Origin: Carex sylvatica
Lineage: Eukaryota; Streptophyta; Magnoliopsida; Poales; Cyperaceae
Direction: 5' to 3'
Assembly (NCBI GenBank): GCA_964058845.1
Contig: CAXKVR010000538.1
Location: 1-24,478 of the forward strand
Length of the DNA stretch: 24,478 nt
Part shown: one piece after another, positions 19,711 to 24,478 of the stretch
Layout: each line of letters starts with the position of its first letter
Position numbering within the stretch: the stretch's first letter is position 1
Program-made: the position numbers and the translations under genes
The notes under the pieces: generated by a model
Seen by the model: the letters and a program-made list of their open reading frames with translations, nothing else
The model's database searches: none
Told to the model about the DNA's origin: nothing

Positions 19711-20215
19711 ATGACAGTCACCCTACGGGATGTCAGCTGTCTGTGGGGCATGACTATTGTTGGGGAGCCTGTGAGGGGCGTCGAGTACGGAGATTTTAGG
19801 TCCTTGTGCGAGAACTTGCTAAGGATGCCGCACGCTGCTCTACAGAAAGAGAAGAAGAGAGGCGCAAAGACATAGATCTCCCCGGGTATCATCAGCCTGG
19901 CTAAGCTGAGATCCGCCTTCAAGGTGTATCCAGCTCCTAGTAGTCGTCCCGCTGATGCATGTAAATTTTATCTTATTTATTTATACAAAATTTAAGTTTT
20001 CTTCTAAAAAATATTTTAATTAAAATAAATAACATGCCACCATTGATCAGCACTTGCGTGCATACATTTTGGAGATGATCACAGTCAAGCTGTTCCCTGG
20101 TTCACACGGAGATCAGGTGTGGCTGTGCTATCTCCCGTTGCTGGCTGATTTGCCTAATGCGGGCAAGTACAATTAGGGGGCTGCGACTCTCGCATGCTTG
20201 TATAGATATGTGACT
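19711..20215 (+). pseudogene. Plant mobile domain (PMD) gene fragment carried in the MULE
   Basis: Block 1 (19711-19960) reads MTVTLRDVSCLWGMTIVGEP, then GVEYGDFRSLCENLL and GIISLAKLRSAFKVYP. Block 2 (20051-20215) reads HLRAYILEMITVKLFPGSHG, then DQVWLCYLPLLADLPNAGKY and ATLACLYRYV. These correspond to the T-L-x-D-V-x-x-L-x-G-x-x-x-x-G-E-P core and the R-A-Y-x-L / L-F-P / Y-L-P-L-L segments of the PMD (aminotransferase-like plant mobile domain). A 90-bp GT-AG interval (19961-20050) looks like a former intron, but the reading phase does not carry across it. Stops occur at 19873 (TAG) and 20174 (TAG). The domain's N-terminus is absent: coding similarity begins 7 bp inside the inner TIR edge. 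PMD proteins include host factors such as MAIN/MAIL and many transposon-borne copies. Confidence 0.8.
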
Positions 20216-20337
20216 TGAAATTATTGTTTAAAAATTTCAATATGAAAAATACCATCACTACACCAGTTATTAACACTAACATTGTACATGAGTCTTAATC
20301 AAGCATGCCTGAAGAAGAACAAGACCATGCATGAGAA

Positions 20338-22540
20338 CTATTGATCCTGGCTTGCTTCAAATTGTACTTTTGTCCTCATTTGAGCAAACCATTGCTGACA
20401 TTTGTAAAATGTGTCCTCAATTATTGCTGTTACCGGTAACCTACGAGATGACCTGAAGACATTATTGAGTGACTCGGACCCGTTCGTCGTTATAATTCCC
20501 CAACGAAAATCCTCATCCAACGCTTAGAATATCTTCCATAGTTTTGGACATTCGTTCTTATCTTGATCCATATACTTACCCATACCGTCCAACCAATTCA
20601 GAGCCTAGTCACATACACTCCCATTGCTTACATTTCTTGATCATATCTCCTCATCTTCCTTTTCGCCACACATATTCTGAAGTTCTTGATTGCTTGTTCA
20701 TTGCAATGATTTTTTTTCATGTTTTCTGCTGTGTGAGTAGCACAAAGACGATGAATGCACTCATCCTCATCTTCCTTATTCCATCCCAAATCATCCTGTC
20801 TAAACACCTTTTTTAGGCCTTTATCCCTATCAGTGATGAAACACACAAACCTGGAGCGAATTACATTACACCTCAACCATTGCATAAACCATGCACAATC
20901 TTCAAAATTTTATGTATCTACCAAAGAAAAAGCCAACGAGAGGAGCTAATTTTCTGCATCGTACTCAGTTGCAATCAACATTTTACCTTTGTACCGGCCT
21001 GATAAGAAACATGTATCAACAGTGATGACAGGTCTCAGGTGTTGGAAAGCCTCTATGCATGGTCCAAATGCCCAAGTCGCCCTATTAAAGTACCTGTAAG
21101 GTTCAGGCTCACCAGTTGGATATGAGGTAACATCAAACAATGTACCTGTCAATAGAAACAAATTATTTAGTTTCACATTTTTTGTTTGTCAATGTTGTTA
21201 AAACAAAATAAAAAATAGTGTACTTGTATTTTTTTGCTTAATTGTCTCCAAATTGTCTCCAAATTGGCGAGCAATTGCCAACTCCCTTCCACGTCACAAT
21301 TTATTGTACGCTGGTACTTAATCGTTGTACGTTTGTGCACAAGCGATTCTAACAGCAGTGATACTCAAATCTACGTCATTTCTCATGTGCGCCGAGATGC
21401 AATCGACAACCATAGCAGCGGTCAACTGTGCATGATCTATTCTTGTAGCATCCGCATGACAAACATGTTTTGTTGGACACCTGGTAACTTTCCATTGTTT
21501 ACAAAAACCAGTGGCCCTTGCATTAATGTACCAACCACATCTGGAGTCTCTGCACTTGAACCTAATCCGTTGTTTGTCGCTGTGCGTGTTCATAATCTCT
21601 TTATTACAAAGAATGTGAAACTTGTAAATTGCAGCTTTCATTTTCTCCTTTGAATCATAAGTTTGTCCCTCTGACAATTCATTCTCAAATTCTGCATGTC
21701 TACTAAACAACCCCACATTTACTTCCTGAAATCCTGACAGGTCATTGAAAGCTGCAATCGGGTGCTCAATCCCGCGACCCATTATCCAAAACCCTTTATC
21801 AACCTTGAATTTTTTTCTCTGTCCGAGCACAGGCCTCGTATCTTCTGTGTCACTTTGATCGCTCATGCAATCAGGATCAACATCCCCCAATTTTCCTCTG
21901 CCTCTTGTATTTTTGGATCCACCATCTCCTCAGTTTCCTTCGGGTCACAAGGCTGGGGTCGGGATCGATGGGAGGGCTGACTACTAGACGGTCGGTCCCT
22001 CTGAACTGGGACTTGACTACTCTCAGGCATGTCAATCGACAAAGGGATTTGAGACCGATGGGATGGCCAACTAGTAGACCGTCGGCCCTCCTGAACTGGG
22101 GCATTACTACTTTCAGGCATGTCAATCTGAAAATGGGGTTGGGACAATAGACTTGAGGAGGTTGATGCATTACCCCGACTAGCACCCCGAATTAACCTTG
22201 CAAGGGAGTTAGGACGCTGGACTCGGCTAATCTCCACAAATAGTTCAATTATCTTGCATCCACCCCCAGAAAAACTAATGGTCTGGTTGTACAGTACCTA
22301 CTAAACTCCATCATTCTGAACAGGAAAAAGTTGAAACCAAGTTTGTCCTGAACCAGTGGGCATGCTAATTTTGACCTGAATATCAAGGTCATATCGATCC
22401 TGATTCAATCTCAGGTTTTGAGAAATAATCGATTTCAGAACCAACAAATCAGTACCCAGCATTACCGATATCACAGAAACAGGCCCGATAGGGCCTGTTA
22501 GAATCTCACCACCAGTGTAAACAGATACCATAACAACCAT
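20338..22540 (-). pseudogene. MuDR-type MULE transposase, multiply broken
   Basis: The order from the N-terminus follows plant MULE transposases. The first segment (22540-22301) contains VSVYTGGEILTG and the PB1-like LRLNQDRYDLDIQVK. After two TAG stops near 22298-22303 the same frame gives KIIELFVEISRVQ and a Ser/Arg/Pro-rich linker. After a frameshift near 21880 comes the MuDR DNA-binding domain, with YDSKEKMKAAIYKFHILCNK and CGWYINARATGFCKQWKVTR, up to TAA at 21318. About 50 residues then appear to be missing. The catalytic domain (from about 21150) shows HLRPVITVDTCFLSGRYKGK, with the first catalytic Asp, then TAG at 20946 and TAA near 20901, then CFITDRDKGLKKVF with the second Asp. After another frameshift the WGIITTNGSESLNNVF block (ending 20338) remains. 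No catalytic protein could be made. Confidence 0.9.
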
Positions 22541-22804
22541 TTGGTATGAATATACAAGAAAACCTAAAATTATAAATTAATTACAAATACTAAAAATGAA
22601 AATTTTAAAAAGATGAAAAAAAAAACTTACAGTTCAGCTGAGATTCGGTAAAAATCTGTGTTAAAATGAGTCTCTCTCTCTTTTCTCATTTTTATAAAAA
22701 TGGGAGGTTGGGTCGCTATCCCACAATCCGATCAGTGTGCCTGCTGCCCCCCGAAGCGGCCCAAAATACTACCCGCTTCTCCTAGATGCGGTCTGCTTCT
22801 AGGT

Positions 22805-22827
22805 GGCCGCTTCTCCTAGAAGCGGCC
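22805..22827. other. Perfect 10-bp hairpin at the inner edge of the right MULE TIR
   Basis: GGCCGCTTCT and AGAAGCGGCC are separated by cct. Related GAAGCGG/CCGCTTCT words recur at about 22755, 22780 and 22796, giving a small GC-rich motif cluster just inside the TIR that is absent from the left end beyond the first copy. Confidence 0.75.
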
Positions 22828-23027
22828 ATGGCATTTTTAAAATTCTCGTCAAAAAATAACGTTTTGATTTATTAATTTTGAGATATTAGTATATTTAGAA
22901 ATTTCGGTATATTTTATAAACGAGCCATAAAATTACATGATAGTTTAAAATAAACATATAGTTGTCTTTAAAAAAATAGTTTCATCAACGTATAAAGAAT
23001 TTGTTATGTGTTTACACAAAACTATTA

Positions 23028-23238
23028 CCGAAATTTTTATTAATATTAAAAAAATATATGAAATTTTAGAAACTACTCAGGTTTTCGTCTTTTTTTGAAA
23101 TCTACCCAAAGCATTTTTTTTTTGCGGTAAATCAGTCTAAAACTGCAAAAAAAAAATTACGATTTGGATAGATTTTGAAAAAAAATACGAAAACCTGAGT
23201 AGTTTCTAATTTGTTTTTGTATATTAATAAAAATTTCG
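23028..23238. mobile_element. MITE with MULE-like CCGAAATTTTTA ends
   Basis: The left arm CCGAAATTTTTATTAATATT and right arm (reverse complemented) TCGAAATTTTTATTAATATA lead inward to a strong inner repeat, TTAGAAACTACTCAGGTTTT on both arms. The interior has further near-complementary T- and A-runs, so the 211 bp can fold into one hairpin. The first 12 bases equal those of the adjacent MULE TIR. Flanks (aaaactatt and aaaaccaat) agree 7 of 9, so the TSD is only suggestive. Confidence 0.65.
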
Positions 23239-23311
23239 AAAACCAATGTTAAAATAATATTTTTTTATTGAAAATAATTTATATTAAAATATACAGTTAC
23301 ACAAGTATTTG

Positions 23312-23329
23312 ATATATATATATATATAT
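23312..23329. repeat. AT dinucleotide microsatellite
   Basis: Nine AT units in a row within AT-rich spacer. Confidence 0.9.
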
Positions 23330-23387
23330 GTAGAAGTTACAAATATATTGTTAAAAACAAGTAATTATAAAATAAACAAATCTTTTA

Positions 23388-23803
23388 AAGAAAACCAGTG
23401 TTTTAAAATGCAGTCGCATGAATCGCATATGCTTATGTAGTGGTTTTCTACATACAGAATCTCATGAAGTGAAGTTTATACGGTTTTAAATACACGGGCA
23501 CATATGCGGTTCATGTGGGTTTGAAAAAAAGTTTAAAATTATTTTGCAGTGGAGGAGATTAAAATCTATAACCTTTATAATATGGTAAAAAACACAAACC
23601 ACTAGACTAAATATGTCTTCAGATATAAATTAGTTTAACTTTATCTATATTTCTTTAACAAAGCATAATAAAACCGTATATATATTTTCACATACAAATC
23701 TGCATATGCGGCCCGCATACCGTATTTGTGGTATGCAGTATACAGTATGCAGTAATCTTCTGCATGCATGAACAAAACCGCATTTTAAAACACTGAAGAA
23801 AAC
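23388..23803. mobile_element. Non-autonomous hAT element, 400 bp, perfect 8-bp TSD
   Basis: The direct repeat aagaaaac at 23388-23395 and 23796-23803 flanks 23396-23795. Both ends read CAGTGTTTTAAAATGC inward, a perfect 16-bp TIR, followed by cgcatatgc/gcatatgcgg-type subterminal palindromes. There is no coding capacity. A tRNA-like segment lies in the middle on the minus strand. Confidence 0.92.
23550..23615 (-). other. Highly degenerate tRNA-like segment inside a second hAT element
   Basis: On the minus strand TAGTCTAGTGG (23609-23599) fits an A box, and AGATTTTAATCTC (23567-23555) is a decayed B box, 42 bp downstream. Orientation and spacing are the same as in the segment at 19250-19322. 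Homology to that segment is suggested by GGTTA directly before the B arm in both. Confidence 0.4.
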
Positions 23804-24084
23804 TAACAACTGAATGCATAAAACTTTAAAAATATATTTGATTGCAAAATAAAAATAAAAATAGTTAAAGTAATTTTTTTTATCATTTATTTTATTAAAA
23901 TAGTCAATTTAAAAAAAAAAACTATTATAATAAAATAAAAATAATTTTTTTTATTTTAACTATTCAACCTCAATCAAACATAAAATAAGTTATTCCAAAA
24001 ATAACCTGTTCTCAGACGACGCCGTTCTCTATACCGGCGGAGATAGCGACTTACGGAAAGAGAGCGGGATACGACAACAGAACA
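23804..24084. promoter_or_regulatory. AT-rich spacer and likely 5' region of the SMG1-like gene
   Basis: Homopolymer-rich AT sequence to about 24000, then an abrupt change to balanced composition about 80 bp before the ATG at 24085. This is the expected position of a 5' UTR and core promoter, but no clear TATA box or other motif was identified. Confidence 0.35.
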
Positions 24085-24365
24085 ATGCAAAAACCCCATC
24101 ATCACCAGCACCACCTCCGGCACCCTCGTCCGCCGCACCAGCAACAGAACCTCCACCAACAGTTAGTCTCTCTTCTCTCCGCAGCCTCCGCCGTCGATTC
24201 AACCTCTGGTCCCTCAGCTGCGCACGAGGGGCCAGCAAGTGATGCTGCCAGAGTCGCGGCGCTCGAGTCTCTTCAACGCACCATCGCCTTCGCTCCGAAC
24301 TCCCTCCTCCTCCCTCCATCCGCTCCTTTCCTCGCGCAGGGCCTCTCCCCTCTCTTCTCGGACCA
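24085..24365 (+). CDS. First coding exon of an SMG1-like protein, partial
   Basis: The ATG at 24085 opens a His/Gln/Pro-rich N-terminus (HHHQHHLRHPRPPHQQQ), then LHQQLVSLLSAAS, a short acidic/Ser linker and ARVAALESLQRTIAFAPNSL followed by PFLAQGLSPLFSD. This resembles the start I recall for plant SMG1 kinase (LAALLSAALP, then ARVAAINSLHRAILYPPNSL and FLAQGFSQLLSD). The exon ends at a good donor, CA|GTAAAC, at 24365/24366, phase 2. The rest of the gene lies beyond the right edge. SMG1 phosphorylates UPF1 in nonsense-mediated mRNA decay, but no kinase domain is visible here, so the name is provisional. Codon use is GC-richer than its surroundings. Confidence 0.55.
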
Positions 24366-24478
24366 GTAAACACTTCTTTCTTGATTTCTTTAATTTTCTT
24401 TTTCAGCTACCATCATTTCGATGGTATGTATCTGCTAATGCACCTTTGTCTGAAATAAATAACGGATAGCAGATGATT

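Larger units (their letters stand above)
19609..22916 (-). mobile_element. Complete MULE transposon, 3290 bp, with TIRs and TSD
   Basis: The element spans 19618-22907. Its TIRs are 19618-19704 and 22820-22907, both starting CCGAAATTT and ending CCATGGCCGCTT on the inner side, 87 and 88 bp, with roughly 85 percent identity by eye. The flanks tatattttg (19609-19617) and tatatttta (22908-22916) match 8 of 9, the TSD length expected for Mutator-like elements. Inside are a decayed MuDR-type transposase on the minus strand and a plant mobile domain fragment on the plus strand. All coding parts are broken, so the element is non-autonomous today. Confidence 0.9.

Noticed and set aside
23830..24000. 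Possible further MITE with tttgattg inverted at both sides
   Set aside because: The similarity is mostly A/T homopolymers, the ends cannot be fixed and no TSD is visible.
1..24478. CRISPR arrays, operons or bacterial-type defence genes
   Set aside because: The 105-bp array has no spacers between its units, and all genes have plant introns or plant families.

Overview
This is nuclear DNA of a flowering plant, probably a dicot or dicot-like genome with AT-rich spacers. The evidence is genes with many GT-AG introns, an intronless P-class PPR gene, and plant-type hAT, Mutator-like (MULE) and SINE elements. I cannot name the species. Exon boundaries, target-site duplications (TSDs) and inverted repeats were read by eye from the sequence.

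Layout: (1) 1-3108 is the 5' part of a degenerate hAT transposon on the minus strand. It has a BED-finger transposase frame with two stops, a 105-bp minisatellite in its leader and a GC-rich subterminal region. (2) 3.1-5.9 kb has no gene. It holds one short hAT element with a perfect 8-bp TSD and two MULE-type MITEs. (3) 5936-8520 (minus) is a nine-exon gene for a FAM114/DUF7798-like protein of 511 aa. (4) 9064-12710 (plus) is a twelve-exon gene for a WD40 protein of the telomerase Cajal body protein 1 family (TCAB1/WRAP53), 414 aa. The two genes are head-to-head, 543 bp apart, with a cluster of GCCCA motifs and a MITE between them. The last exon of the WD40 gene is interrupted by a MITE that supplies its stop codon. 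(5) 12.7-14.7 kb carries another MULE MITE and a complete tRNA-derived SINE with a 22-bp TSD. (6) 14702-16957 (minus) is a 751-aa mitochondrial-type PPR protein, apparently the At1g05670 orthologue. (7) 17-24 kb is a transposon cluster: a large foldback element, two non-autonomous hATs that each contain a degenerate tRNA-like segment, and a whole 3.3-kb MULE bounded by 87-88 bp inverted repeats and a 9-bp near-perfect TSD. The MULE carries a broken transposase on one strand and a truncated plant mobile domain (PMD) gene fragment on the other. (8) 24085 to the right edge is the first exon of a gene resembling plant SMG1 kinase.

The four intact host genes look like unrelated housekeeping functions (membrane trafficking, telomerase/scaRNA RNP, organelle RNA, mRNA surveillance), not a pathway. 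The main interest is how transposable elements have altered them and each other.
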